Assembly: GCF_008087665.1 (NCBI RefSeq)
Contig: NZ_CP042912.1
Location: forward strand, 4,402,001-4,466,000
Length of the DNA stretch: 64,000 nucleotides
Reading direction: 5' to 3'
DNA from: Mariniblastus fucicola
Lineage (GTDB): Bacteria; Planctomycetota; Planctomycetia; Pirellulales; Pirellulaceae
Positions 1 through 9,289 of this stretch are shown here, piece by piece. Below the pieces are notes generated by a model that was not told the origin of the DNA, did not search any database, and was given only the letters and a program-made list of their open reading frames with translations. The position numbers were made by a program, and so were the translations under genes. Within the stretch, counting starts at the first letter, position 1, and each line of letters starts with the position of its first letter.

Positions 1-147
1 AATGTTCGTCAACATCATCACGATTCCGAAGACAATCAATCCAACAGCGGCACTTCTTCGCTGGTTCCCAGGTAGAACTTTGAAAAGGAAAACCGAAAAG
101 CAGAAGATGAGTCCAACAATCAGACTGCCGATAGCGCCTTTGAGCAT
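1..147 (-). CDS. Small membrane protein, C-terminus cut by window edge
   Basis: Reading the complement from an ATG at 145-147 gives 49 uninterrupted codons running off the left edge, starting MLKGAIGSLIVG. Two hydrophobic stretches (about residues 5-24 and 34-48) are separated by a short basic loop with NQRR, which is typical of a two-helix inner-membrane hairpin. There is no recognisable catalytic motif and I cannot assign a family. The gene is upstream of nothing else in the window on its strand; the following 220 bases up to the transposase relic hold no convincing gene. Confidence 0.5.
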   Translation of the reverse strand, partial: MLKGAIGSLIVGLIFCFSVFLFKVLPGNQRRSAAVGLIVFGIVMMLTNI

Positions 148-370
148 CTAAATTAACTCGCCAAATCAGAAAAAAAGACAACTCCAATCGAATGTCTTAT
201 TCTAACCGAAAGTGATTCAGCTCGCAGAGCAACGATTCTGGTGAAAGCCGGGACTAAGTAGTGCTGTCAGGGCAATCTTGTTTTACGTGGCCAAATTCCA
301 AGTCGTCGGGACTCACCTTCCTGTTTAGAGTCAATTTTGCGTCAATACTCGCCCAAGCAGCAAATAAAAG

Positions 371-787
371 GTGTCAGGTGAGAAAGACGTTCTAAGGTCC
401 GAAAGACGTTCTAAGGTCCGCGGTAACTTTGCCCGTCGCCGCGCGGTACCTTTGCCCGTCGCTGTCTCATCCGACGAAGACGAACACTTGCTGGCTGTGC
501 TGCGTCATGTTGAACGCAATCCACGTCTGGCGAACCTCGTTGAGAAAGCTGAAGACTGGAAGTACGGCAGCTTGTGGCGAGCACTGAACCTCGACGACGC
601 CGCACTAATATCCACATGGCCCATCCAGCGGCTTCGAACATGGAGAGCGATGGTCAATTACCCCCAGCATAGAAGTGAACTCAAGGCCATTCGAAAGTGC
701 GCGAAGAAAAGATGCCCCTACGGATCAGTTCGATTCGTGACTCGGTTTCGTCGCGGTTGCAACTCAAGCACACGCTTCCAGCGCTGA
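371..787 (+). pseudogene. Relic of REP-associated tyrosine transposase (RAYT, IS200-like)
   Basis: The middle of this frame matches the C-terminal part of RAYT/IS200-like transposases: HLLAVLRHVERNPRLANLVE, then WKYGSLWRAL, a WP..RLRTW segment, and a terminal PYGS. Everything N-terminal to HLLAVL, including the HUH catalytic motif, is missing and replaced by short tandem duplications. After PYGS the family-like sequence seems to continue in another frame (SSRLQLKHTL at about 750-780), so a frameshift is likely. The GTG at 371 is probably not a real start. I read it as a decayed fragment with no transposase activity. RAYT proteins are known partners of REP palindromes, which is relevant because palindromic repeats occur elsewhere in this window. 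Confidence 0.65.
382..462. repeat. Two adjacent short direct duplications
   Basis: A 19-bp unit, gaaagacgttctaaggtcc, is present twice back to back (382-400 and 401-419). It is followed by a 20-bp unit, gcggtaactttgcccgtcgc, present at 420-439 and again with one mismatch at 443-462. They replace the N-terminal part of the transposase relic and look like slippage or duplication scars. Confidence 0.7.
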
Positions 788-794
788 TGAACCA

Positions 795-1985
795 CTATTC
801 TTCGTTCACTCTCGGGTCGGGTCGTCGACTAATGTTGTGCTCGACGCTGGTGCCGCGGCGGATGGCGTCGTGGCCGAAACGATCCTTGAGCTGATCTTTC
901 ATCTCGTCCAATCGGTCGTGGCGAGAACGCTCTTCGTTGTCGAACAACATCTGCTGCTTGACGACGCTCGATGTCAAATTACTGACGCCCATCCCGACAA
1001 GTCGCACTCCATCGACAAGCTCGACGCGATCAAACAACTCGTTAACCGCCGATTCAAGTTCGTCCGACGATGAGGAAGGTTCACCGAGCGACAGCGAACG
1101 GGTGATCGTGCGAAAGTCGGCAAAGCGGACTTTGATCTGCACCGTTTTGCCGCGGATCTCGTGACGTCGCAATCGGCGACCGACTTGCTGCGTCAGTTCC
1201 ATCAACCAGGCTCGCAGCGATTCACGGTCCGTCAAGTCGCGCGAAAAAGTCGTCTCGTGAGAAACCGATTTGGCGATTCGATCGGGCACGACCGGACGAG
1301 TATCGAGGCCGCGGGAAAGTCGCCAAAAATGTTCGCTGTTGATGCCAAAAAACTGCGACATCGTTGTTCGGTCCAACCCACGAAGCTGTTCGATTGTTTT
1401 CACGTTCAGGCGGTGAAACTTCTTCAACGTCTGTTTGCCGACACCCCAAACACGCTCGATCGGCAACGGATCAAGAAAGCCCTGAATGTCGTCAGGCGGA
1501 ACAATGACCAGACCGTCGGGCTTGTCCAGATCGCTGGCAAGCTTGGCCAAAAACTTGTTCGGAGCAACGCCAGCGGAAGCGGTCAGGCCCAACTCGCTGA
1601 GGATCGCGTTTCTGATTTCTGTGGCGATTGTGGGCCCATCGCCAAAAAGTTTCTCGCAACCGGAAACATCGAGAAACGCTTCGTCCAGCGACAATGGCTC
1701 GACCAGGGAAGTGAAACGAAAGAAGATCTCGCGGATCTGTTTTGAGATTCTCGCGTAGTGCTCCATTCGCGTTTTCACGAACAGGACGTTGGGGCACAGT
1801 CGCAAGGCTTGCGACGACGGCATCGCGCTGAAGATCCCGTGCTTGCGAGCCTCGTAGCTGGCCGCCGAGATGACTCCACGGCCTTTTGGAGAACCGCCCA
1901 CGACGACAGGGAGTCCGCGAAGTTTCGGGTTGTCGCGAATTTCAACCGACGCGTAAAAGGCGTCCATGTCGATGTGCAAAATCAT
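795..1985 (-). CDS. dinB: DNA polymerase IV (Y-family translesion polymerase)
   Basis: Error-prone polymerase that copies past damaged template bases. With the ATG at 1985 the protein is 396 aa and begins MILHIDMDAFYASVE, the first metal-binding aspartate motif of the Y-family palm. The second catalytic motif is SLDEAFLDV, followed by GLTASAGVAPNKFLAKLAS, typical of DinB. The little-finger region follows and the C-terminus has a QQMLFDNEE segment resembling a beta-clamp-binding peptide (QxxLF). A longer frame from TTG 2018 would overlap the upstream HNH gene by 29 bases, so the ATG four bases after that gene's stop is preferred. It is co-oriented with and probably co-transcribed with the HNH gene. 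I saw no LexA-type operator. Confidence 0.93.
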   Translation of the reverse strand: MILHIDMDAFYASVEIRDNPKLRGLPVVVGGSPKGRGVISAASYEARKHGIFSAMPSSQALRLCPNVLFVKTRMEHYARISKQIREIFFRFTSLVEPLSLDEAFLDVSGCEKLFGDGPTIATEIRNAILSELGLTASAGVAPNKFLAKLASDLDKPDGLVIVPPDDIQGFLDPLPIERVWGVGKQTLKKFHRLNVKTIEQLRGLDRTTMSQFFGINSEHFWRLSRGLDTRPVVPDRIAKSVSHETTFSRDLTDRESLRAWLMELTQQVGRRLRRHEIRGKTVQIKVRFADFRTITRSLSLGEPSSSSDELESAVNELFDRVELVDGVRLVGMGVSNLTSSVVKQQMLFDNEERSRHDRLDEMKDQLKDRFGHDAIRRGTSVEHNISRRPDPRVNEE

Positions 1986-1989
1986 GCGT

Positions 1990-2274
1990 TCACTTTTGCT
2001 TGCTGGCCCACGTGGCAAACTTCGCGATCTGAGGGTGGGATTTTAGCAGATCCAGCGAATGGAAATGCCGCCCCAGCTCTTTCTCTTTCGGCACGAACTT
2101 GTGGACCGCGTTGTGACAGTCGCGACACAGCGGAATCGTCGTTTGCATTTGCTCGCGTGTAAAATTCTTTTGAAACCACTTGTTGCGATGACACATTCGC
2201 GGAATCAGATGATGCTCCGTCGTGCCTTTCTTGGGAAAGCGGCCGCAGAGAGCGCATTCCGGATTTGTATTCAA
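1990..2274 (-). CDS. Small HNH-type endonuclease
   Basis: A 94-residue protein with an HNH/zinc arrangement: CALCGR (first Cys pair), TEHHLIPR (catalytic His-rich element) and LCRDCHNAVH (second Cys pair plus terminal His). The rest is a short basic alpha-helical tail. The frame is open to TTG 2394, but TTG 2274 is preceded at 5 bases by AGGAG and places the start just before the Cys pair, so I chose it; both starts are non-ATG. The stop is four bases from the dinB ATG, suggesting one transcript. HNH domains cut DNA, but the target here is unknown; repair or mobile-element origin are both possible. Confidence 0.75.
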   Translation of the reverse strand: MNTNPECALCGRFPKKGTTEHHLIPRMCHRNKWFQKNFTREQMQTTIPLCRDCHNAVHKFVPKEKELGRHFHSLDLLKSHPQIAKFATWASKQK

Positions 2275-2451
2275 TGTTGCTCCTGTTAAGTGAAGTGAAG
2301 GATTTTGATCCGAGCCAGCGTCAACGTGAAGAATTGGTTTCGCAATCTCAGCCGTTTCGGCGCCAGTTTGGTTTGCCAGGTCGGCCTGACTCAATCGCGG
2401 CTCGCGCCAAAGCGGCTAACTTCAAAATCAAACTTTGGCTGGGCGCTAGGG

Positions 2452-2488
2452 CCAATAGACCACCTTCGTTTCGATCTATTGGTATAGT
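2452..2488. promoter_or_regulatory. Palindrome next to a possible -10 box in the HNH/transporter divergent region
   Basis: An inverted repeat, CCAATAGA (2452-2459) and TCTATTGG (2475-2482), ends one base before TATAGT (2483-2488), which is a plausible -10 for the downstream transporter gene at 2527. No good -35 is visible at the right spacing. The geometry would suit a repressor or metal-responsive operator, but that is inference. Confidence 0.3.
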
Positions 2489-2526
2489 ATGACGTCTCGA
2501 AACTTCCAAGGTTCAGAAACGAGTTC

Positions 2527-3882
2527 ATGAGCGACAATCCGTATCAACTTTCTGCGGATTCCGTGATGGAACCGCCAACCACTCTGTTGGGCTCCATCAA
2601 GCATCTTGGTCCGGGCCTGATCCTGTCGGCGTCGATCGTGGGTTCGGGAGAACTGATCGCGACGACGGTGATGGGAGCTCAAGCCGGATTCGTCACGCTG
2701 TGGGTGATCCTGGTGAGCTGCCTTGTGAAAGTCGCGATCCAACTCGAATTCGGTCGGCACACGATCGCGACCGGCGAAACCACGATGCAGGCGTTGAACA
2801 AGTTGCCAGGGCCACGGATCGGCCAAACGCATTGCTCGATCTGGATCTGGCTGGTGCTGATGATTTCCAAGAACCTCCAGGTCGGCGGCATCGTTGGCGG
2901 GGTCGCCCTGATCCTACAGATTTTCTTTCCGACCGTGCCTATCTGGGTTTTCCTGGTGGTACTCTCGATCTGCGTTTCGCTGCTGGTTTCCCTGGGATAC
3001 TACGTAGTTCTGGAGAAAGCTTCGATCGTGATGATCGCGTTGTTCACCGTGTTCACGTTGACGTCGCTGTTCATGTTGCAGTTCACTGACAACGCGGTCT
3101 CGATGAGCGACATCGCCAGCGGGTTCACGTTTCAGTTGCCGCAGGCTGCGTTGCTGGTGGCGGTGGGCGCGTTCGGAATCACGGGCGTCGGCGGCGACGA
3201 GATCATGGTCTACAACTATTGGCTGATCGAGAAAGGCTACGCTCGACACACCGGTCCGAACGATGGCTCGGAAGCCTGGGTTCGCCGAGCCAAAGGCTGG
3301 ATCCGGATCATGTATCTCGATGCCTTGCTTTCGATGGTGGTCTACACGGTCGTCACGATGGCGTTCTATCTGTTGGGAGCCGCCATTCTTCACTCGCGAG
3401 GGCTGGTTCCGGAAAGCGGCGAACTGGTCGAAACGCTGTCGCAAATTTACACCCAGACGCTCGGCGGCGGGGCTCGCGTTGCGTTTTTGGTTGGCGCGTT
3501 CGTCGTGCTGTTCTCAACGCTGTTCGCCGCCCTGGCTGCCTGGACGCGATTGTTCGGCGACGCGTTCGGCCAGATCGGAATTTACGATTTCCAGGACACG
3601 AATGACCGTCGCAAAGCCATCGCGGTGCTTGCCTGGACGTTCCCGGTGATTTGGAGCGTGCTGTATCTGTTTATGACGACGCCGGCGTTCATGGTAATCG
3701 TGGGCGGCGTGATCACGACGTTCATCCTGGTGCTGGTGGTCGTGGCGGCGATAGATTTTCGGTACCGCAGGACGATCGATGCGTTGAAGCCTTCGGTGTG
3801 GTTTGACATTGCACTTTGGGCCAGCATCGTTGCGATTCTTGCAGTCGCGATTCAGGCATTGTGCTCGCTGTTTTTCGGCTGA
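2527..3882 (+). CDS. Nramp-like divalent metal ion transporter family protein
   Basis: A 451-residue integral membrane protein with about 11 hydrophobic segments and the Nramp/SLC11 layout: a cytoplasmic N-terminus, HLGPGLILSASIVGSGELIATT in the first helix, and ITGVGGDEIMVYNYW in the position of helix 6. Classical Nramp proteins bind metal through DPGN in helix 1 and an M-P-H motif in helix 6. Here these are GSGE (residues 39-42) and GGDEIMVYN (222-230), so the substrate may not be Mn or Fe and the acidic residues offer different ligands. It is expressed divergently from the HNH-dinB pair with its own leader. Confidence is high for the family, low for the substrate. Confidence 0.82.
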   Translation: MSDNPYQLSADSVMEPPTTLLGSIKHLGPGLILSASIVGSGELIATTVMGAQAGFVTLWVILVSCLVKVAIQLEFGRHTIATGETTMQALNKLPGPRIGQTHCSIWIWLVLMISKNLQVGGIVGGVALILQIFFPTVPIWVFLVVLSICVSLLVSLGYYVVLEKASIVMIALFTVFTLTSLFMLQFTDNAVSMSDIASGFTFQLPQAALLVAVGAFGITGVGGDEIMVYNYWLIEKGYARHTGPNDGSEAWVRRAKGWIRIMYLDALLSMVVYTVVTMAFYLLGAAILHSRGLVPESGELVETLSQIYTQTLGGGARVAFLVGAFVVLFSTLFAALAAWTRLFGDAFGQIGIYDFQDTNDRRKAIAVLAWTFPVIWSVLYLFMTTPAFMVIVGGVITTFILVLVVVAAIDFRYRRTIDALKPSVWFDIALWASIVAILAVAIQALCSLFFG

Positions 3883-3967
3883 GATTGCAGCCAGTTGTCG
3901 AGTTGGCGTCAAGTCGAGACGCTGTTTGTACACGGTGCTGAGCAACGCAAATCCCAAACGCAGCGAC

Positions 3968-4006
3968 AAAAAAAACGGCCGCGGAAAGAAACCTCTTCCC
4001 GCGGCC
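3968..4006 (-). terminator. Rho-independent terminator
   Basis: On the minus strand GGCCGCGGGAAGA and TCTTTCCGCGGCC form a strong stem followed by G and eight T. It lies 63 bases past the stop of the minus-strand gene ending at 4069 and would terminate the guaB-secreted protein transcript. Confidence 0.85.
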
Positions 4007-4068
4007 ATACCAATCGCCCTCGTCACCTAAGTGAACTCTTGGGTGTTTCAGAATGATGTTCGACGCGA

Positions 4069-6144
4069 CTAGGGAATGAACCCCAGTCCAACGCTCGCCA
4101 AAGCCTGCCGGCGAATGCCTTCGCGACTGAACGGGATCGGGTCAAGCAACCAGGGAGCACAGTTTCCGGGTCGATAGAACCCGAGTGAATACTGACACTC
4201 GTTGGGAGGATTGATCGCCGAGTTGTACGGCAAGAAGATAATGCTGCGGAAGAAGTGGAACGTCGAATGAATCGGCTGCATGAAAGGCCCACGCGAATGT
4301 CCGTAGCGTTCCAGCTGAATGTTCTCAAAGAACAGCGGCTTGTGACACAGCGACGAGGCGTGCCACGTCACGGTCTGAGGAGTCCAGTTTCGCTGCAGCG
4401 AGCCGCGTTGTCCGATTGAGCAAACCGATGGTAACAGCCAGTTCTCTGCGATCGCTGCCCAGTCGGCTTCGCTAAGTTTCGCATACGGCAGCTTTTGCCC
4501 GGAATCCAGAACCACATAGCCGCGGCGAAGATCGACCATTGTGCCTGTCGCCAGGACGTTCCCTGACGCATCCGTCCACGATCGACTAATGCTTCCCATC
4601 TCGCTGCGTCGTGGACTGGCCGGCGGGCTCATGTCGAGCGAAATGTCGCGGATTGATTTGTCCAACAACAAACCTCGCAGCTCTTCACAGCCGCGGTCGT
4701 CGAAGACAGGTGGACCTTCATCGTCGTCATCTTCGTCGATTTCGAAGTCATCTTCGAGAGAATCGCTATCCGTATCGAGCGAACTTCGGGCACGTCGAGC
4801 TTCATCTGCTGCGGCCTCATCATCGAGGTCTAACAGCGATGGACGGGTGTCTTCAGAGGGTCGTTGCGGAAGCTCGTTGTCGCGATCCGCCCGTTCCTCG
4901 GCATCCAGTTCCGACTGCAACTGACGCAGACGTTCGGCATCCAGACTTTGCTGCTGTTGATCTTGCGGATTGTTGGCCGTTGGCCTGGCTGGCGAGCTCG
5001 TGTTACGGAAAACTGAAACCTGTCCCTGCCTCACAGTTCGAGCCGGATTTCCGTAGCTGACAGGTTGCGAATGAGAGGTGACTCTCGGCCGTTTCAAACC
5101 GGTACCGATTGCACTTTGCGTGGACGCAAGCTGTAGCTCTGGCATGTTCGCGACGTCAGCATCGACGAACGAAGGCACGACAACGCGATCGGCGTCGGAC
5201 TTTCGCGGACGATACTCAAGTTTGGGAGCAGGTGCCGGGCGATTTGAACGAGCGACCGGTGTCGTAGATGGTTCAGCCAAAATCGGCAGCTCAGGCTCGA
5301 CTTTCGTCGTATTTACTTCGACGGTGTGGTCCACCAGATCGATTTGCCGCTCAGCTTGCTGCGTCCTGGATTGTGTCGGAATCTGTTGAGCCACCACACG
5401 GCGGTTTTCGTTGGTCGGTTCCGGCCGAGTGAACGATTTCTTGATGGCTTGGGAGATGCGATCCTGCAATCCGATTCCGCGTCGTGGCGGCGCGGGCTGA
5501 GTTACACGTTGCTGCTGCACCACGCGTTGCGTTTGTCGAGCAGGCTGTTGACGGGCAGGTTGTTGGCGGGCAGGTTGTTGGCGGGCAGCGGATTGCTGTT
5601 GAACAGTAACTCGCGACGAAGCAGCCGGTTGCTGAAACCGTTGTGGCATCTGACCGCTGGCAACATTGCGCGGCGGATTGACGTAGTACGGTTGCTGAAC
5701 CGCGGGCGTCGTCTGTTGTGGCTGTTGATAGTTTTGGCGGCCAGCGTTCGGATAGGGATTCGAACGCGGAAACTGTTGCGGAACGGCTGGTTGACTCTGA
5801 GCCGTCATTGATCGCGAGCGTTGCAGCTGAAACAACGCCGCGTTGACTTGTGCGTCCTGCGCCGCGGTGACGGATTCGTTCTGACGCCGCATATACTGCG
5901 ACATGTTCGCGATCTCTCTAGCTCTGCCGACATCGACAGACTCGGCCGGTTGATCATCTTCGAGGACCGACCAGGCAGCCGGTTGGATGTGAACCGGCGG
6001 CATATAGCGTGCCGGTTCGTCGGGCTGTTGGCCGTGGGCTGCAGAGGAAAGCAACATCCCTGCACTGGTGAACAGAACCGCCGGCAACGATCGCAAAACG
6101 AATCGGCCGAAAAGTGACTTACGCGTAATCCCCGCCCGCACCAT
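4069..6144 (-). CDS. Secreted low-complexity protein with SHD1-like and planctomycete-specific C-terminal domain
   Basis: A 691-residue protein starting at the ATG that overlaps the last 26 bases of guaB. Residues 1-40 look like a signal peptide (basic start, then [18 protein letters not shown], cleavage near AAHG). The middle, about residues 60-480, is disordered, rich in Gln, Pro, Arg and Ser, with three tandem ARQQP units and later an Asp/Glu tract. Around residues 510-570 the sequence [20 protein letters not shown] resembles the SLA1 homology domain 1. The final 110 residues are Cys, Trp and Tyr rich ([20 protein letters not shown]), a conserved block I associate with planctomycete exported proteins of unknown function. 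The frame is open further upstream to 6300 but that part lies within guaB. Confidence 0.7.
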   Translation of the reverse strand: MVRAGITRKSLFGRFVLRSLPAVLFTSAGMLLSSAAHGQQPDEPARYMPPVHIQPAAWSVLEDDQPAESVDVGRAREIANMSQYMRRQNESVTAAQDAQVNAALFQLQRSRSMTAQSQPAVPQQFPRSNPYPNAGRQNYQQPQQTTPAVQQPYYVNPPRNVASGQMPQRFQQPAASSRVTVQQQSAARQQPARQQPARQQPARQTQRVVQQQRVTQPAPPRRGIGLQDRISQAIKKSFTRPEPTNENRRVVAQQIPTQSRTQQAERQIDLVDHTVEVNTTKVEPELPILAEPSTTPVARSNRPAPAPKLEYRPRKSDADRVVVPSFVDADVANMPELQLASTQSAIGTGLKRPRVTSHSQPVSYGNPARTVRQGQVSVFRNTSSPARPTANNPQDQQQQSLDAERLRQLQSELDAEERADRDNELPQRPSEDTRPSLLDLDDEAAADEARRARSSLDTDSDSLEDDFEIDEDDDDEGPPVFDDRGCEELRGLLLDKSIRDISLDMSPPASPRRSEMGSISRSWTDASGNVLATGTMVDLRRGYVVLDSGQKLPYAKLSEADWAAIAENWLLPSVCSIGQRGSLQRNWTPQTVTWHASSLCHKPLFFENIQLERYGHSRGPFMQPIHSTFHFFRSIIFLPYNSAINPPNECQYSLGFYRPGNCAPWLLDPIPFSREGIRRQALASVGLGFIP

Positions 6145-7594
6145 CGGTGCTGTAGTTGGGAGCTTCCTGTGTGATCGCAATGTCATGAGGGTGGCTTTCT
6201 CTAACGCTCGCTGGGGAGACCTGGATAAACCTGGCATCCGTGCGCAGCTCCTCGATGGTCTTCGTGCCGCAATAACCCATTCCGGCTCGGAGTCCACCAA
6301 CTAACTGGTAAACAAAATCGCTCAACGCCCCCTTGAACGGTACGCGACCTTCCACACCTTCGGGAACGAATTTTCCAGTTCCGGAAGCTGATTGTCGGTA
6401 GCGTTCACTCGATCCCTTGGCCATCGCACCGATCGAACCCATCCCGCGGTAAACTTTAAAGCTTCGACCGTGGTACAGGATCATGTCGCCAGGGCTCTCC
6501 GCCAGTCCGGCAAACAGTCCACCAATCATCACGCAGCTGGCTCCAGCGGCGATCGCTTTGGTGATGTCACCCGAGTAACGAATTCCCCCGTCGGCAATGA
6601 CAGGAATGTTGTGTTCGTCAGCCACTTTGGCTGCCTCGTGAACCGCTGAAATCTGAGGCACGCCGATTCCACTGACGACTCGTGTCGTACAAATTGAACC
6701 GGGACCGATGCCGACCTTGACCGCGTCAACGCCCGCATCGATCAATGCTTTGCAACCATCGGCCGTAGCCACGTTGCCTGCAATCACATCGATATCAAAC
6801 TTCAGCTTGATCTCTCGAACCGTCTCCATGACGTTTTTCGAGTGACCATGAGCACTATCAACGACCAGCACATCAACATCTTTTTCAATCAGCGCGGCGA
6901 CTCTTTCGAGATCGTGCACACCAACGGCAGCTCCGGCCCGCAGTCTTCCATGGGAATCCTTGCAGGCGTTGGGGAACCGACGCATCATGTCGATGTCCTT
7001 AATCGTTATAAGGCCCTTCAGTTTCCTTTCTTCGTCAATCAGAAGAAGCTTCTCCACCTTTTTTGCCGTTAAAATTTTCTCAGCTTCCTCAAGCGTCACA
7101 GTCCCCGTAGCTGTCACCAATGGTTCGGCGGTCATGACCTCAGACACGGCAATTTCCGTGGTTTCGAGAAAGCGAAGATCGCGGCGCGTCAGGATGCCTG
7201 TCAGCGTGCCATCCGCTAGCACGATCGGCACACCGGAAACATTGTGCTGCGCCATGATCTCTTTGGCGTGGCCAACGGTCGCGTTGGGAGGCAGCGTGAC
7301 GGGGTCTTCGATGATGCCGTTGGCCGACCGTTTGACCTTATAGACTTCTTCGGCCTGCATTTCGGCGGGCATATTCTTGTGAATGATGCCGATGCCGCCA
7401 ACTTTCGCCAATCCGATAGCCATCGCGGATTCGGTGACGGTATCCATGGGACTGGATAGAAACGGAATGTTGATTCCAATTCGCTTCGTCAGACGCGTCG
7501 AAACGTTGACGTCGGCGGGGACGATTTCGCTGTAACGGGGCTCGATGAGCACATCGTCGAAAGTAATGGCCTGGTAGCGAATTTTGTCTTGCAT
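6119..7594 (-). CDS. guaB: Inosine-5'-monophosphate dehydrogenase
   Basis: Converts IMP to XMP with NAD+, the committed step of GMP synthesis. With ATG 7594 (GGGG seven bases upstream) the protein is 491 aa, the usual length. It starts [17 protein letters not shown], carries two CBS domains at about residues 90-205, the NAD-site loop VDSAHGH, the catalytic loop [10 protein letters not shown] with Cys302, and the flap [16 protein letters not shown]. The open frame extends upstream to a TTG at 7711, but those residues have no family match. The next minus-strand gene begins inside its last codons, so the two are probably translationally coupled despite unrelated functions. Confidence 0.97.
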   Translation of the reverse strand: MQDKIRYQAITFDDVLIEPRYSEIVPADVNVSTRLTKRIGINIPFLSSPMDTVTESAMAIGLAKVGGIGIIHKNMPAEMQAEEVYKVKRSANGIIEDPVTLPPNATVGHAKEIMAQHNVSGVPIVLADGTLTGILTRRDLRFLETTEIAVSEVMTAEPLVTATGTVTLEEAEKILTAKKVEKLLLIDEERKLKGLITIKDIDMMRRFPNACKDSHGRLRAGAAVGVHDLERVAALIEKDVDVLVVDSAHGHSKNVMETVREIKLKFDIDVIAGNVATADGCKALIDAGVDAVKVGIGPGSICTTRVVSGIGVPQISAVHEAAKVADEHNIPVIADGGIRYSGDITKAIAAGASCVMIGGLFAGLAESPGDMILYHGRSFKVYRGMGSIGAMAKGSSERYRQSASGTGKFVPEGVEGRVPFKGALSDFVYQLVGGLRAGMGYCGTKTIEELRTDARFIQVSPASVRESHPHDIAITQEAPNYSTDGAGGDYA

Positions 7595-7813
7595 GAGTTG
7601 CCCCATTTGTTTGGCTAAATGAAGCACCAGATTATGGAACGATTGTGCCAAGTTGGCAACCGGCTCACGGGCGTAATTCAGACCAAATACATGCACCAAA
7701 CGCAAACGCAAGCGAGAGAGTCAACCAGAGGTGCGCGAACGAGAAAATTTCCCATCACAGCCGAACGGGCTCACTCGCTTCCGCGCCGTGCTTGTACTGA
7801 CAGTGCAATGGCC

Positions 7814-9022
7814 TTATCGCCGGGTCACATAGACCGTACAGCCATCAGGCGCCGACGCCTTGAATTGGTCAACATCCGATTCCGATATCAGCAGAGATGA
7901 AACCGACAGATGAAACTCCTTGAGATTCGCGGGGATCTCAAAATTCCTGAGCTCATCTTTTGTCATTATCAATGAAACGACCCTGGCTGATGTCAAGTTC
8001 GGCATTTCATGCAAGAACTCGATTCCGCAAAGTAAGTCGGAACCAAGCGACAGGCTCTTGAGATTCGTTAGCTTGGCAAGCTGTAGAGATTCATCATTTG
8101 AAATCTGAAAACCGCTGATTGTGAGCATTTTCAAATTGCGAACTGCTTTGCAACCGAAAAATTCCTCTGCTGGAAACTTATCTGCCAAACCAACCGTCGC
8201 AAAGTGCAAACCACCAAGTTTCAAGTCGTCGCTTTGAATCGTTATTTGCGCGAAGTTGGGCATGTTGACCAAAGACAATGTCTGAACATTTTCGCATCTG
8301 GCAATCCAATTCAAATCTGACAATGGAATCATCGGCGTGCTGTAGCTACCGATAGAGACCTGACTGGCACCCGTCTTACGGATCGTCGTCTCAAGCCGTT
8401 CTAAATCTGCACAGGCCCCTGGGCCGAAGTGTAACACTTCAATGTGGTCCAGTCGGTCGGCAACGCCAGCCAACACTTCCATTTGCGCATCAGTTTCAAT
8501 TTGCAAGCTGCGTATCTCGCCCTCCAACGGATACTTTGAAAAACCGCCAATCATCCTCGCCTTCCAATCGCTCAACGGCTTCTTGTCAACTTGATTGTAT
8601 TCAAACCGTGCCACATCACTTTCGAAATTGACCGTGTTATAGGCATCCGAAATCCGGGCACCGCTATCGATCAACAGTTTGCCCAACATTCTCTCTTGTT
8701 GTGCTTCATACACTGGCCGCATCGTGAGTCCCATGAATACTGCGAACATCGTGAACGCAACCAACGCCGACGTGAGACTGAATCGCTTACGAATCAAAAA
8801 GAAAGCTGCGACAAGCAATGGAAGGACAGCGACGAAGATCACGCCCATCTGCATCCAGATATTGACGGATGCCAACCACCCAAAATGAAGAATGAACCAG
8901 ATGAATCCAAGTTCAAAGATCAGCAGACTGATCAGGCATGCCAGCCGAAAAGTGCGATTGGCCCACCATTTGGCCAAGCCATTCTGCGAATGATCGTTCT
9001 CCGAAACGGTATTTGAATTCAT
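7814..9022 (-). CDS. Membrane-anchored leucine-rich-repeat-like protein
   Basis: A 402-residue protein. The N-terminal 20 residues are polar, followed by three hydrophobic helices (about residues 25-50, 55-78 and 84-103). The remaining 300 residues are soluble, with repeated LxxLxLxx(N/S)-type stretches such as LTNLKSLSLGSDL and LKMLTISGFQISNDESL, in the style of bacterial leucine-rich repeats. There is no enzymatic motif. It may bind a ligand on one side of the membrane. It is upstream of guaB by 219 bases that hold no convincing gene or terminator, and I see no functional link between them. Confidence 0.65.
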   Translation of the reverse strand: MNSNTVSENDHSQNGLAKWWANRTFRLACLISLLIFELGFIWFILHFGWLASVNIWMQMGVIFVAVLPLLVAAFFLIRKRFSLTSALVAFTMFAVFMGLTMRPVYEAQQERMLGKLLIDSGARISDAYNTVNFESDVARFEYNQVDKKPLSDWKARMIGGFSKYPLEGEIRSLQIETDAQMEVLAGVADRLDHIEVLHFGPGACADLERLETTIRKTGASQVSIGSYSTPMIPLSDLNWIARCENVQTLSLVNMPNFAQITIQSDDLKLGGLHFATVGLADKFPAEEFFGCKAVRNLKMLTISGFQISNDESLQLAKLTNLKSLSLGSDLLCGIEFLHEMPNLTSARVVSLIMTKDELRNFEIPANLKEFHLSVSSLLISESDVDQFKASAPDGCTVYVTRR

Positions 9023-9289
9023 GATTTACGTTTACCTTCATTCCTTTCCACGAATCCGCACCTCGCCGGAGTTCGCAAGACAATGTTCCAGCGAGAGACC
9101 TGCCTCGGACTCGAAGATTTTATCACTGTGTCGTCGCGATTGCACGCAACGCAAGCGATGAATCGCGATTTACTCGCGCGGAAAATTCATCTACCGTCGC
9201 ACGAGCTTCCAGCAGAAAGCGATGGTCGTTCGATCACTTTCGAGATCTTGTGTTTACAGACGCGACTCACTTTTCCGGGTACGGGCACG

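Noticed and set aside
5740-5765. tRNA-like string gggattcgaac
   Set aside because: Inside the coding sequence of the secreted low-complexity protein; no acceptor stem or cloverleaf.
7640-7656. Possible sigma-54 site upstream of guaB on the minus strand (TTGGCACAATCGTTCC)
   Set aside because: The -12 GC is CC, so the essential dinucleotide is missing.
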